Positions 15,974 through 25,816 are shown, counted from the stretch's first letter. The stretch: DNA of 64,000 nucleotides from a bacterium (GCA_016712675.1 JADJQR010000001.1:1240001-1304000), one strand, 5' to 3'. A program made the numbers and translations. Notes: a model not told the origin generated them from the letters alone.

Positions 15974-17818
15974 GTGTGCGGAATCGTCACCATCTATGGC
16001 AAGAGTGCGGCGGCGCGGGGGCAGGACCGCGATGCCGTCGCGTCCGTCCTGGCGGCCATGCTGGCGACGCTTGAGCGGCGGGGGCCGGACGAGCAGACCG
16101 CGGTCCAGATAGGCCCCGCCTGGCTGGGACACGCGCGCCTGTCGATCATCGATCTGCACACCGGGACGCAGCCCGTCTACAACGAGACGGGGACCGTGGC
16201 GGTCATCCTCAACGGCGAGATCTACAACTACCGTGAACTGCGGGATCGGCTGCGGCAGCAAGGCCACGTGTTCCGTACCGCATCGGACACCGAGGTCATT
16301 GCCCATCTCTACGAGGAACACGGCGAGGACCTGTTCCGGCACCTGAACGGGATGTTTGCGGCGGTTGTCTACGATCGGACGCGGGATGTGCTGCTGGCCG
16401 GACGGGATCGGATGGGGGAAAAGCCGATCCTATTCCTCGACACCCCCGACCACCTGGTGCTGGCTTCGGAACTCAAGACCATCCTGGAATGGCCGGGCGT
16501 TGCGCGCGACCTCGATCCGCAGGCGTTGGCGCTCTATTTCGACATGCTGTGCGTGCCGGAACCACTGTGTATCTTTCGCGGCATCACGAAGCTCCAGCCG
16601 GCACATTATCTCAAGGTCGAAGGCGGCACGGTGAGCGTCCACCGCTACTGGAACCCGTGTCCCCGTGTCGACTGGACGATGGACGCTGGGACGGCCCATT
16701 CGGGGCTGCTGGAACTGCTCAAGGATGCGGTCCGGCTCCGCATGGTGGCCGACGTGCCGCTGGGTGTCTTCCTGTCGGGCGGCATCGATTCCAGCGCGGT
16801 GACATCTTTCGCAGCAGAGGCCTCCTCGTCACCGGTCAAGACGTATTGCGCGGGGCTTGCCGGCGACATGGATGAGCGTCCGTTTGCCCGCGCGGTCGCC
16901 GCCCACTGCCGCACCGACCATACAGAATTGTTCGTACGAGGCGATGTGGCAGAGGCTTTCCCGCTGGTGATGGACTATTTCGACGAGCCGTTCGCCGATT
17001 CTTCATCCGTGCCAACCTTCATGGTTGCCCGTGCAGCCCGGGAGCATGTCAAAGTGGCGCTGACCGGCGACGGCGGTGACGAACTGTTCGGTGGCTACAC
17101 TGCCTATCTCAGCCAGGCGCGACTACGCGGTGGGAGAATTTCGTCCCGGCTGGCCCGACTGGCATCCAGCCTCACGGGCCGTGAATCGCCTTACCCCAGG
17201 CGGGGCGGCCGCTGGGCCCGAAAGCACTGGCAGGAGGTGCGAAGCTTCGCGTCGCCGGCCGAGATGGCGAAGTTGCTGCCGGGTTACGGTGGGAATGTTC
17301 GGGAATTCTACGACCAGCACGAGTGGCTGACATTCGCGGACACCGACCCGCTGACGGCAGCGTTTGCTCACGACCTGAATTTCTACCTGCCGGCCGATCT
17401 TCTCAAGAAGGTGGACATGGCGGCCATGCTGACCAGTCTGGAATGCCGGGCCCCGTTCCTGGATCATCGGCTTGTGGAATTCTGTATGACGATTCCGCCG
17501 GATCTGAAGATCCGCGGTGGGTCGCCCAAGCGACTGTTCAAGGACGCGCTGAGCGACAGGCTGCCCCGTGAGGTCACCGAAAGGCCGAAGCACGGTTTTG
17601 GAGCGCCGGTGGGGGATTGGCTGCGGGGGCCATTGCGGGAGATTGCCGGGGATCTGCTGCGGCCTGGCTGCCGGTGTGAGGCGTGGGTCGATCCCGACGT
17701 CGTGCGCGGGATCACGGGGGAGCTGTGGCGGACGCCGGCTTCGGGGAGTTGGCAGATCGCGCAGAGGTGCTGGAGTTTGCTCAGTTTTGAGTGGTGGCTG
17801 CGGCGCTATGTCCGATAA
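15974..17818 (+). CDS. asnB: Asparagine synthetase B-type amidotransferase
   Basis: The product is 614 aa. The GTG at 15974 is chosen because it places Cys at position 2 (M)CGIVTIYG, the catalytic nucleophile of class II glutaminases; an upstream in-frame ATG would bury it. The N-terminal glutamine amidotransferase domain has RGPDEQ and NGEIYNYREL. The synthetase domain has the ATP-binding SGGIDSS (residues 268-274), TGDGGDELFGGY and ECRAPFLDH. It transfers Gln-derived ammonia to a carboxylate. In polysaccharide loci such enzymes may amidate sugar acids instead of making asparagine (inference). It overlaps the acetyltransferase gene by 11 nt, so the two are translationally coupled. Confidence 0.88.
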   Translation: MCGIVTIYGKSAAARGQDRDAVASVLAAMLATLERRGPDEQTAVQIGPAWLGHARLSIIDLHTGTQPVYNETGTVAVILNGEIYNYRELRDRLRQQGHVFRTASDTEVIAHLYEEHGEDLFRHLNGMFAAVVYDRTRDVLLAGRDRMGEKPILFLDTPDHLVLASELKTILEWPGVARDLDPQALALYFDMLCVPEPLCIFRGITKLQPAHYLKVEGGTVSVHRYWNPCPRVDWTMDAGTAHSGLLELLKDAVRLRMVADVPLGVFLSGGIDSSAVTSFAAEASSSPVKTYCAGLAGDMDERPFARAVAAHCRTDHTELFVRGDVAEAFPLVMDYFDEPFADSSSVPTFMVARAAREHVKVALTGDGGDELFGGYTAYLSQARLRGGRISSRLARLASSLTGRESPYPRRGGRWARKHWQEVRSFASPAEMAKLLPGYGGNVREFYDQHEWLTFADTDPLTAAFAHDLNFYLPADLLKKVDMAAMLTSLECRAPFLDHRLVEFCMTIPPDLKIRGGSPKRLFKDALSDRLPREVTERPKHGFGAPVGDWLRGPLREIAGDLLRPGCRCEAWVDPDVVRGITGELWRTPASGSWQIAQRCWSLLSFEWWLRRYVR

Positions 17819-18410
17819 CGGCCTGGAGCACGCGAAGAAGGGAGGCGGGTTGTTTACCCATTTACGGGCAGATATCGACCGGTACCGGGAATATGGCGAC
17901 TGCAGTCCGCTGCCTTGGCTCTATTTTCGGAACCAGGGGCTCTGGGCTTGTTTCTGCTACCGGGCCGGCCGCTGGCTGTCGGACCACCGACTCTGGCCCG
18001 GGCTGCGCCAGCTGGTGATGGTCTTCTACCACCTTTGGTGGAAGTGGACAGAGGTGACGACGGGGATCTCGATCTCGCCGGATTGCCGTATCGGGCCGGG
18101 CCTCTACATCGGCCATTTCGGCGGGATCATCCTTCACTACAACGTGGTGATGGGTGCGAAGTGCAACCTATCGCAGGGAGTCACGCTCGGTTTGGCGTGT
18201 GTGGATGGCAAGTGGGGAGTACCGTCCGTCGGGGACAGGGTCTATATCGCACCTGGCGCTAAGATCATTGGCCCGATTCACCTGGCCGACGGCACCGTCG
18301 TGGGGGCCAATGCGGTGGTGACGCGGAGCACGGAAGTCAACGCGACGGTGGTGGGGATTCCGGCCAAGGAGATAAATCGGAACGGCAGCGGGGAGTGTAT
18401 CCAGGTATGA
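17808..18410 (+). CDS. Serine O-acetyltransferase-like hexapeptide acetyltransferase
   Basis: The 200-aa product has a left-handed beta-helix of hexapeptide repeats (about residues 85-190): SISPDCRIGPGLYIGHFGG, VGDRVYIAPGAKIIGPI and GTVVGANAVVTRS. The layout is like CysE/EpsC proteins, with a helical N-terminus. Both the position inside the polysaccharide locus and the short N-terminal domain suggest O- or N-acetylation of a sugar. A true cysteine-pathway role is the alternative. It overlaps asnB at the 5' end and shares an ATGA with the next gene. Confidence 0.8.
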   Translation: MSDNGLEHAKKGGGLFTHLRADIDRYREYGDCSPLPWLYFRNQGLWACFCYRAGRWLSDHRLWPGLRQLVMVFYHLWWKWTEVTTGISISPDCRIGPGLYIGHFGGIILHYNVVMGAKCNLSQGVTLGLACVDGKWGVPSVGDRVYIAPGAKIIGPIHLADGTVVGANAVVTRSTEVNATVVGIPAKEINRNGSGECIQV

Positions 18411-19840
18411 CGGTGCATGGCAGCTTGATGGGCAGCTCGGCGGAGTCCTGGCGCGGCACGGGTTCAAGCCCCGTTCCGGGTACCTATCCCCGCTACGTCC
18501 AGGCACCGATGCTCGTCTTTCTGGTCTTCCTCGCATTCGTAGTTGTGCGCTACGTGGCAGCCAACGACCGCATGGATCTGCTCAGCACTATTCGCTTTGA
18601 ATTCCTGCTCGGCGCTGCATCGATCGTTCTCGCGATCATCCAATTGTCCGCGCGGAAGCCTGAGATCGGGTCTGCGCGGGTCCTCCTGATCGCAATCGTT
18701 TTGTTGTTCTTTTGCATGATTCTCGAATTGCCGCTGGCGGCCGATCCGGTGGAAGCGCGCCGCGTCTTCATCGACCGGGCGTTCAAGTTTGCGATGCTGA
18801 CCTTCCTGCTCATGGTCTTCGTGGAATCTCCTCGCTACATGCAGCTATTCCTGTGGGCCTTCTTGTTTTCGATCTTCTATATCACCCTTGAGTCCGTGCA
18901 GGGCCTCATTTCGGGTGGGCTGTATTGGCAGAATCAGGGTGTGATGCGACTCCATGGCGCAGTTCCGATGTATGGCCACCCCAATAGTTTGGGCGGCGTA
19001 TCACTCGGTGCATTGCCGTTTGTGTTCTATCTGTGGTCCGAGATGAAGCGGTGGTATCTTCGCGCGGGACTCTTGGCACTCGCCGGTACCGCGTCGACCT
19101 GCGTCGTGTATTCCGGTTCGCGCACGGCGTATGTGGGAATCATCGGCCTGATCATGTGGATGTTTTACCAGTCCAAGCGCAAAGGGCGATTTCTGCTCGT
19201 GGTCTTGGTGTTTGGGGCCCTGTTTGTCGCTGTACTGCCGAAGCAGTACATCGAACGCTTCGAGAGCATCGGTGGACAGGAAAAGGAAGGGAATTCGAAG
19301 CTGGCACGCATCCAGATCTTACGGGATGCCTGGACGATACTCCTGGAGAATCCTCTTGGGGTGGGAGTAGCTTCATTTCCGGCCAAAAGAACGCAACGTT
19401 TTGGGCGGTCACAAGATACGCACAATCTCTATCTCGAAGTGGCGACCAATCTAGGCGTTCAGGGGTTCGTGGTCTTCTGCGTGATGGTCGCGTCCATGTT
19501 TGCGACGCTGCGGCGCGCGACGCTGGATTTCGGGGCCCAACGACGAAGATTGCTGCGGATTGCCCGCCGTGGCCCACCTCGTGGGGTTCGAGTGGCCATG
19601 GCCCGACATGACCGCGATTTGGGCCTTCTGATCGCGGTCTCCAGGGCAACTGGTGGATTCATTTTTGTCCGCCTCGTGCTCGGGGCGTTCGGCATGGACC
19701 TCTATGAAATCTACTGGTGGTTTGGGGCGGGGATCGCCGTAGCTCTCTCGGGGATGGCGGTGACGACTGCGCGCCGCACAGATTTCTTTGACGCAGCCAT
19801 GAGCGATGATCTGCCTCAAGGGGGGCCTACGCCGTCTTGA
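18407..19840 (+). CDS. O-antigen ligase/polymerase (Wzy/WaaL-like) membrane protein
   Basis: This 477-aa polytopic protein has about 10 hydrophobic segments. It carries a Wzy_C-type large periplasmic loop with GSRTAYVGIIGLIMW, then RIQILRDAWTILLENPLGVGVASF and the conserved DTHNLYLEVATNLGVQGF. It is expected to polymerise or ligate lipid-linked oligosaccharide. The ATG overlaps the previous stop (ATGA). Oddly, residues about 372-410 (GAQRRRLLRIARRG...) are Arg-rich and unlike this family, which could mean a local double frameshift. GC content falls from this gene onward. Confidence 0.8.
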   Translation: MTVHGSLMGSSAESWRGTGSSPVPGTYPRYVQAPMLVFLVFLAFVVVRYVAANDRMDLLSTIRFEFLLGAASIVLAIIQLSARKPEIGSARVLLIAIVLLFFCMILELPLAADPVEARRVFIDRAFKFAMLTFLLMVFVESPRYMQLFLWAFLFSIFYITLESVQGLISGGLYWQNQGVMRLHGAVPMYGHPNSLGGVSLGALPFVFYLWSEMKRWYLRAGLLALAGTASTCVVYSGSRTAYVGIIGLIMWMFYQSKRKGRFLLVVLVFGALFVAVLPKQYIERFESIGGQEKEGNSKLARIQILRDAWTILLENPLGVGVASFPAKRTQRFGRSQDTHNLYLEVATNLGVQGFVVFCVMVASMFATLRRATLDFGAQRRRLLRIARRGPPRGVRVAMARHDRDLGLLIAVSRATGGFIFVRLVLGAFGMDLYEIYWWFGAGIAVALSGMAVTTARRTDFFDAAMSDDLPQGGPTPS

Positions 19841-20046
19841 AGCCGTACTGGCGTGCCTGGGCTCCCTGATTCGCGCAGCCGAAAGCACTGGAACGTGTAA
19901 GAACTGGGGTCTATAGTCCCGTTGCAGAATTGCGAACGAGTTCCCGGTGTCACTGGAGATCCGCTTGATGGCATGCACTTGTTCGCAGAGATGAGGGTCG
20001 TGGTGGACGCTGAGCTTCCGATAGCCGCCAGTGCGACCAATCGGGC

Positions 20047-21384
20047 ATGACGCAACAAGGCGCAGGTGTGTCATTGGTAATGGGCCGTTTGATTTCGAGC
20101 CAATTCGCAGTCGCTCCATTGTTGAGGAGAGCGGGCATCGACTTGGCGCCATACACCCGGGCCTTACACGCAGCGGCGTCCTTGTCTCCGCCAGATCTCG
20201 AACGACTTCAGACCGAGAAATTGAGGAAACTGTTGGCGGTGGCCGCGTGCTCCCCGTTCTATCGTGACCGCCTTCGGCAGGTGGGGATGGTCGCTTCCGA
20301 TCTGCAGTCGACACAGGATCTGCGAGCGGTTCCACCGCTGACGAAATCTGAGTTGCGTGATCTTGGCCCGGAACCCTTTCTGACCAGACGGTTGTGGCGT
20401 TCGGAGCGGTCACAGACGGCAGGGACCAGTGGTCAGCCCGTAACTGTCATTCGGGACTCGCGTGAACGCGGACGGCTGCTGGCGCGCCGCTGGGCTTGTC
20501 AGTCATGGCATGGGTTGAAGCCGGGAGACCGGGAAGCGCGGTTCTGGGGCCGGTCCGAAAGTGCGACTAAGAACCTGTTTCTGGCAATGGCCGCGAATCG
20601 GCGTGTTTTTACATTTCTTGACGGCGCCGATAACGATCCTGCGCGAGAGGCTGTGGCGCTTGCGAAGTTCAAGCCGGACTTCCTGTATGGTTACTCGTCA
20701 CTATTGCTTCGCGCGGCGGAGTTTCTCTGTAACTCTGAAGACAGACCCCACCCAAAGGTCGTGATCTGCACGGCCGAGTCGATCCAGGAATCCCAGCGCC
20801 GTTTTATCAGTCAGGTGTTTGCTTGTCCTGTAATCTTGGAATACGGATGCAGTGAATTCGACATCGTCGCATATACGTGCCCGTCTGGTCGGATGCATGT
20901 GCTCTCGCCGGAGATCCTACTGGAAGTCGACGCCGGTGAAGTTCTGGTTACCGATCTCGACAACCATCTCATGCCGTTGCTGCGGTTTCGGCTTGGCGAC
21001 ATGGTCCGCTTGGAATCGAGCCCGTGTGATTGTGGTTGGCGGACCCCTATAATCGGCGAGATACAAGGCCGGACAATCGGACAGATTCTCATTCTCCCAT
21101 CCGGAAGAGAAACGCACGCCGTTGTTTTCGCTCATGCGTTCGAAGCCAGTACTCTTGATGGGATTTCGATTCGTCGATTCCAGGTGCTTCAGGAGTCGCC
21201 GCGGGACCTGCGAATCGTGCTGGAGGGCGACGCTGACTTGGACGATAACGCTGTAAATGAGCGGATTCGCGCCGCAATACTGGATCGCCTTCCGGAATAC
21301 ATGCAGATCACGATCGAGCGCGGCGTTATTCCGACAATCCCCGGGCGCAAGTTCACCTATTTTGTACCGCTGTCGGGCGACTGA
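20047..21384 (+). CDS. CapK-like phenylacetate-CoA ligase family adenylate-forming protein
   Basis: The 445-aa product resembles PaaK/CapK proteins: an N-terminal helical region with LLAVAACSPFYRDRL, the Ser/Thr/Gly-rich nucleotide loop SQTAGTSGQPVTV, LEYGCSEFDIVAY, and the C-terminal lobe with LLRFRLGDMVRLE. Such proteins occur widely in capsule and exopolysaccharide loci; their substrate there is not established. The start codon is uncertain: ATG 20047, or ATG 20080 further in. A second member of the same family is at 38497-39843. A 206-bp gap before it contains nothing recognisable. Confidence 0.82.
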   Translation: MTQQGAGVSLVMGRLISSQFAVAPLLRRAGIDLAPYTRALHAAASLSPPDLERLQTEKLRKLLAVAACSPFYRDRLRQVGMVASDLQSTQDLRAVPPLTKSELRDLGPEPFLTRRLWRSERSQTAGTSGQPVTVIRDSRERGRLLARRWACQSWHGLKPGDREARFWGRSESATKNLFLAMAANRRVFTFLDGADNDPAREAVALAKFKPDFLYGYSSLLLRAAEFLCNSEDRPHPKVVICTAESIQESQRRFISQVFACPVILEYGCSEFDIVAYTCPSGRMHVLSPEILLEVDAGEVLVTDLDNHLMPLLRFRLGDMVRLESSPCDCGWRTPIIGEIQGRTIGQILILPSGRETHAVVFAHAFEASTLDGISIRRFQVLQESPRDLRIVLEGDADLDDNAVNERIRAAILDRLPEYMQITIERGVIPTIPGRKFTYFVPLSGD

Positions 21385-21435
21385 CCGGGCCCTGTCAGCG
21401 GGAATGAGGCGCTTCCTGCATGAGTTCATAGGCTC

Positions 21436-22572
21436 CTAGTGCAGCCCGAGTTGCGTGCGATTGAATAGGAGATTCTCACGCTCGAAAAGTCGATATACGC
21501 GCGGGCTCTTGAGTAATGGGCCTGCAGTCTGCTCCTGAAAGATGAAATCGGGACGGGTGTTGATTTCTATGATGACCGGACCAGTCGCGGTGATCGCGAC
21601 GTCCAGGCCCAACATGGGGTGATAGGGAAATGCACTCTGTACTTGTTGCGCGAAATCAAGTACTTCCCGCCATTTCGGAAGCAACAGCCCGCCAAATGTT
21701 ACGCCCGTATCGGGGTGCTGCTTGAACTCAATTCCGCGTTTATCAAATGCCGTCGCCATTGCCGTCCCTGACTCCAGGTCGATTCCGGCGGCCACGCCTC
21801 CGGCGCTCCAATTGTCGACGGCCGCTCCCCCGATTCCGCACCGCAGCACAGCGCTCAACACATGGACTTCGGCGTTGCGATCCCTAAGTGTCAGGATCCT
21901 AATGGTATTCACTGAGCCTGAATACAACTGCGATAGTTCCGTATGCTGCTCGACGAGGTGCTGGACCAGTATCCGTTCGCGAATGAAGAAGTTGCGTATG
22001 TCGACAAGGGCGCCGTTGCGGTACACGCAGATATCACCTTCGGACCTTTCGATAAAGAAAATTCCCGCTCCGCCTGCCCCCAAGACCGGCTTCCCGATCA
22101 ACCGCACACCTTCAAGTGACGCCGTCAGGGCACGAAGTTGCGGTACTACGGGTAGATTGGGGTCGAGTACGCCAGCGGATTGGGCAATTCGGATGCCCGC
22201 TCCAATACAGAGTTGCTGGCACACTTCTTTGTCTTCGAATGGTATCCGGTACTCACGGGGCTGAACACGACGTTGCAGCCGAGCCCTCTGAAACGGGTGG
22301 TAGCTTGATCCGTAATAGAACGCCCATTCACGACGGGGCAATTCGTAGAGGCGGCAATTCGAATAATTATCAGGAAAATACCGCAAGACGAAGAAGATAT
22401 ACAACTGATCCATCGCCACCAGAACCGGCGAACGGCGACATTGCTTCCAATCGACAAGATACAAGTAGCAATACGGCAGGCCCAGGAACCTCAGCAACTG
22501 TCTCAAGTACGGGGTCAGAGCATCATCGATGCGCCGCAACCACGCCCGGACAACCAGCGCAAAGGCCTCCAT
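21436..22572 (-). CDS. Sugar-transfer-associated ATP-grasp protein
   Basis: The 378-aa product matches the ATP-grasp group found in polysaccharide loci: YRIPFEDKEVCQQLC, LIGKPVLGAGGAGIFFIE (ATP-binding loop), NTIRILTLRD, the central DNWSAGGVAAGIDLE and the metal/phosphate site IIEINTRPDF. ATP-grasp enzymes join a carboxylate to an amine or thiol through an acyl-phosphate, so it may attach an amino acid or similar group to a sugar or lipid carrier (inference). It is the last gene of a three-gene minus-strand block (24419 to 21436) that interrupts the plus-strand locus. GAGG lies 5 nt before the ATG. Confidence 0.82.
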   Translation of the reverse strand: MEAFALVVRAWLRRIDDALTPYLRQLLRFLGLPYCYLYLVDWKQCRRSPVLVAMDQLYIFFVLRYFPDNYSNCRLYELPRREWAFYYGSSYHPFQRARLQRRVQPREYRIPFEDKEVCQQLCIGAGIRIAQSAGVLDPNLPVVPQLRALTASLEGVRLIGKPVLGAGGAGIFFIERSEGDICVYRNGALVDIRNFFIRERILVQHLVEQHTELSQLYSGSVNTIRILTLRDRNAEVHVLSAVLRCGIGGAAVDNWSAGGVAAGIDLESGTAMATAFDKRGIEFKQHPDTGVTFGGLLLPKWREVLDFAQQVQSAFPYHPMLGLDVAITATGPVIIEINTRPDFIFQEQTAGPLLKSPRVYRLFERENLLFNRTQLGLH

Positions 22573-22620
22573 GTCATCCTCGTTCCCGTGCAGTCGAAGT
22601 TCGGGTGTTGGCGCACAAAG

Positions 22621-23391
22621 TCATGCAGAGAACCGTGCCAGATGTTCTGGAGTCAGGAAGAAGTAGTTAATCTGCGATTCGCCTGACCGGCGCCGCCTAA
22701 AAACACTGCTTTCGAAGACACACGGGACGTAATCGTATTTCGTCAAGTGAGCCAGAAGCTCCCCCGCGGTGCTATCAGCCATGTCGGGGTTCCCGGAAAC
22801 CTCTATCAGGAGCGCCGGTCTGGACGAAGCAAGGACCGACTCAGACCCGAGAAACACGGCATTCTCATGCCCCTCAACATCACACTTGATAAAGCTGACC
22901 CTACGCTGTTCTCCCCTCAGCGCGGCGTCCAATGTTGTCGTCTGGATGACTAACAAGTCACGCGAATCCGGACTGTCCTGATCGGTGGGCAATACTGCAG
23001 CCATGTAGTAGTTCCGCTTTCCGGTCTCGGCAGAAACGGGAACCTGCATCGAACGCTGCCCCAAACGATCGGAAAGCGCATGACAGGAAACCAAGACGTT
23101 CTTTCTTGAGAGGATCCGGGTTCCCCATCGCAGCAGTGCGAAGGTGCGGGGTACCGGCTCGAATGAATACACTTTACCCTGCACCCCCACAAGTCTGGAC
23201 AGCAAGTGGGTGTACACACCCAGATTGGCGCCGATATCAACGACGACATCTCCGACCTCTACGAGCTGTCGGACCCCGTCCATTTCTGGCTCGTCTTCAT
23301 AGCGACTCCACTTTAACTTGAGCGGATAGTAGAGGTACTTGGCGCGTTCAAGCAGCCACGCCGGCACAAGTCGCTTGATGATTCGCTTCAT
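22621..23391 (-). CDS. FkbM family methyltransferase
   Basis: The product is 256 aa. ATG 23391 is used (MKRIIKRLVPAWLLE) because the upstream in-frame extension has no family similarity. The SAM-binding motif is VVVDIGANLGVYTHLL, followed by VYSFEPVP, and the C-terminal FkbM signature is VSFIKCDVEGHE. It probably O-methylates a sugar in the polysaccharide. It starts 14 nt after the glycosyltransferase gene and is followed by the ATP-grasp gene after 48 nt; all three are on the minus strand. Confidence 0.88.
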   Translation of the reverse strand: MKRIIKRLVPAWLLERAKYLYYPLKLKWSRYEDEPEMDGVRQLVEVGDVVVDIGANLGVYTHLLSRLVGVQGKVYSFEPVPRTFALLRWGTRILSRKNVLVSCHALSDRLGQRSMQVPVSAETGKRNYYMAAVLPTDQDSPDSRDLLVIQTTTLDAALRGEQRRVSFIKCDVEGHENAVFLGSESVLASSRPALLIEVSGNPDMADSTAGELLAHLTKYDYVPCVFESSVFRRRRSGESQINYFFLTPEHLARFSA

Positions 23392-23405
23392 TGCTCCACC
23401 CGAAC

Positions 23406-24419
23406 CTATTCCGTCGCACGCGGCGACAAATGTGCTGTCTTGTCTGGCGTCAGCACGCTCTTGAGAGCGGCCAGCTGGGATTCCCAGTAGATCGTGTAAG
23501 AATCGCGAAAGGCACGCACGTTGTGCGCATGCGACTCCGTGTTCGCCAACCCGGCGAGAATTCCGGCTCTTATCGAACCTGCATCGTTGTTCTCGACATA
23601 GATTGCACAATCGCCGAATAGTGCGCGGTTCGCCTGTTTGTCGGACAGAATCAGCGGCTTGCCCGCAGCAATTGCCTCGTACGCGCCGCAAACAAGACAG
23701 TGATCCATTGTGGTCAGGTCCATCACGACTTCCGAGCAATTAATGAGCCCCTCATACTGTTCATCGCTCAGATATCCGGTGATGACGATTTGCGGCGTGG
23801 ATTCCAGCAATTGTCTGAGTGCATAGGGCAGCCCGCCTTTGGGTGGGCGCCCCGTAACGTACAGTCGGATGTTGGGAGGCAATCCCACCGCTGCCGCGAA
23901 AACAACGTCATACGGCTCGTCCGACGCATAGGTGCACACAAAGCAGACGCAGTGCAAACCGTCCGCGTGCTCGCGGAACATCGTATCGTGTCGCCAGTCG
24001 GGAATTCGATCAGGCAGCACGAAGGGGCGCCCACCAACGCCGCTAACCAGTTCGGCAAGCGGACGATTCGTTACGATCGTCAAATCAGAGCGCCGAATCG
24101 TGAAGTTGCTGACGGCCACAAAAACCCGCTTGAGCGGACTGTCCTGCTTATTTATCATGAAATTCGTGTGGCGGTCCACAACGAGCGAATAGCCGTAGAG
24201 CGGCTTCAGAAGACTCGCAAGTAGGGTGAGAAACATACTGGGGTTCTGCACGATCAGGATGCGGGGCCGAACCGTTGCAACCGAACGCCACGTCCGCCAA
24301 CTCAGGACCAGATAGCGGAGCAATTGCGGCGATTCCGAGGTGTGCTCGACGAGAATCGCGCCGAGGACTTGTGCCAGCTGCCGCGTACGGCGGTGCCTTT
24401 CCCAGCTAATCCAGAGCAT
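23406..24419 (-). CDS. Glycosyltransferase, GT4-like
   Basis: The 337-aa product has a GT-B layout. The N-terminal half contains RPRILIVQNPSMFLTLLASLL and VVDRHTNFM. The C-terminal half has a nucleotide-sugar-binding region with IRLYVTGRPPKG, IVITGYLSDEQYEGLI and the E-x7-E-like element CLVCGAYEAIAAGKPLILSD. It would add a sugar to the growing repeat unit on the cytoplasmic face. It is the first gene of the minus-strand block; a 1.4 kb gene-poor stretch lies upstream. GC content is lower than in flanking housekeeping genes. Confidence 0.8.
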   Translation of the reverse strand: MLWISWERHRRTRQLAQVLGAILVEHTSESPQLLRYLVLSWRTWRSVATVRPRILIVQNPSMFLTLLASLLKPLYGYSLVVDRHTNFMINKQDSPLKRVFVAVSNFTIRRSDLTIVTNRPLAELVSGVGGRPFVLPDRIPDWRHDTMFREHADGLHCVCFVCTYASDEPYDVVFAAAVGLPPNIRLYVTGRPPKGGLPYALRQLLESTPQIVITGYLSDEQYEGLINCSEVVMDLTTMDHCLVCGAYEAIAAGKPLILSDKQANRALFGDCAIYVENNDAGSIRAGILAGLANTESHAHNVRAFRDSYTIYWESQLAALKSVLTPDKTAHLSPRATE

Positions 24420-25816
24420 CAGTCAATCCCATCCGTAGTTGAAAGTACCCACGGCTCCAGGTCTTACAAACGCCGAAGTAAGAATGCGGCGGGGATCGGT
24501 CCGATTCGGCAGCACCCGTGACCATGTTAGGTCGCTCAGGGGAGGGGCGTCAAGACCCTCTCTCATCGGGCGTGATCCGGAACAGCTACCGACCCCACCT
24601 TATTCACAGCACCGCCGTGAAATTGCAAGATGTGCTTTCAAGTATCCGGAAGAAAATGGGTTAGCTGATCCCGCTCTACATGTCGGAGGCGCGTCATGGG
24701 CAGATTTTGCACGCTATTCGCACCGGTTTTCAACCATTCCGTTTGGGTATGGGCCAGGCCCCAGCGTTGGACCCCCAAGGTGCGGCGCTTTGGTGTTCCG
24801 CGCGCCGGATGGCCCGACCACCTCGTCCAGCTTGGGGGCAGCACAATAGCTCACTTACGTCCAAAGCCATGAGGGCTCTTACTGCCATGCCGGCCTGCCG
24901 AGCGAAGGGTGAACACAGGCGGCTACCGGTGGCGGCGGGCAGGAGCGGCGGCGAAGGGGCGGTGGCGGTGCCGTCTGAAAACGTGTGTCCAAGGTCCCCG
25001 GTTGGGGTTGCCGAGTGCCGCCGGTGCGCCGTCCGGCCGGCGATGGGGTGGTCCGCCCTGTCGGGCGAAAACGCCAATCTTACCATGACGCGAGACATTG
25101 GACTACCACATGGGCAAGACGGCACTCCAGCAGATCAAGCCGTATTCAAACAGTGCCCCGGATCTACGGGCCATCGCAACCTTGCCCCTTGTGCCGACCA
25201 CGTGGACTTGCTGGAGGCCCGATTGCAGCCCCACGCCGTGCAAATCGCCGAGGGTGCCGACGATGACCTCCTGCACACGCTCGATCGCGTGAAGCGAGAG
25301 TTGCGCCGAGTCCCGTCGATCCGCATGCCACGAGGTCGCTGCCGTGCATCTTGCTGCAGCACCTGCAGTACACTGCTGCCACGCGCAATCCCCGTCAACC
25401 GGTGCCGGGGCCCCATTGCGCCGGTGTCACCGCGTATGGCTGCAATCAGGCTGCCCGCGGCGAAAACCGGAACGCGGATCTACCGTGGCCGCGAGCCGTT
25501 CCGGTTATGGCGCACGAAATGACGCGTTCAGGACGATTCAGGATGGAAGTCCAAGGCAGCGTGGATATTGGTGGGGTGAGCCCGGACTTGCTCTCTGGCG
25601 GGGGCAGTGCTCGGGGCCGCCCGGTTGCCGCGCTTGAACTTGGTCCAGAACTTGCTATGTCGTGGTGGGAGCGACCGTGCCCGATCACCGCTCTAGATGG
25701 CGTGGTGTCTGAACAGACAACACGATTTCGGGGCGGGCTTTGAGTGGCAGGGTCTCCGCAACCGACTTAGTGTATACGAAAGCCGGCGGCATTTGTCATT
25801 GGGGAAGGACCAGACC
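24420..25816. other. 1.4 kb stretch without a recognisable gene
   Basis: No frame on either strand gives a recognisable protein, a good ribosome site followed by a sensible N-terminus, or consistent high GC at third positions. Open frames exist (for example plus strand 24680-25522) but their translations look random and Arg/Pro/Cys-rich. It must hold the promoters for the diverging genes on either side. Decayed mobile or coding DNA is possible, but no terminal repeats or transposase motif was seen. Confidence 0.5.

Noticed and set aside
15974-17818. AsnB-like protein as a lasso peptide cyclase
   Set aside because: The glutaminase Cys at position 2 is intact and the gene is coupled to a sugar-type acetyltransferase at the head of a polysaccharide locus; amidotransferase is the simpler reading.
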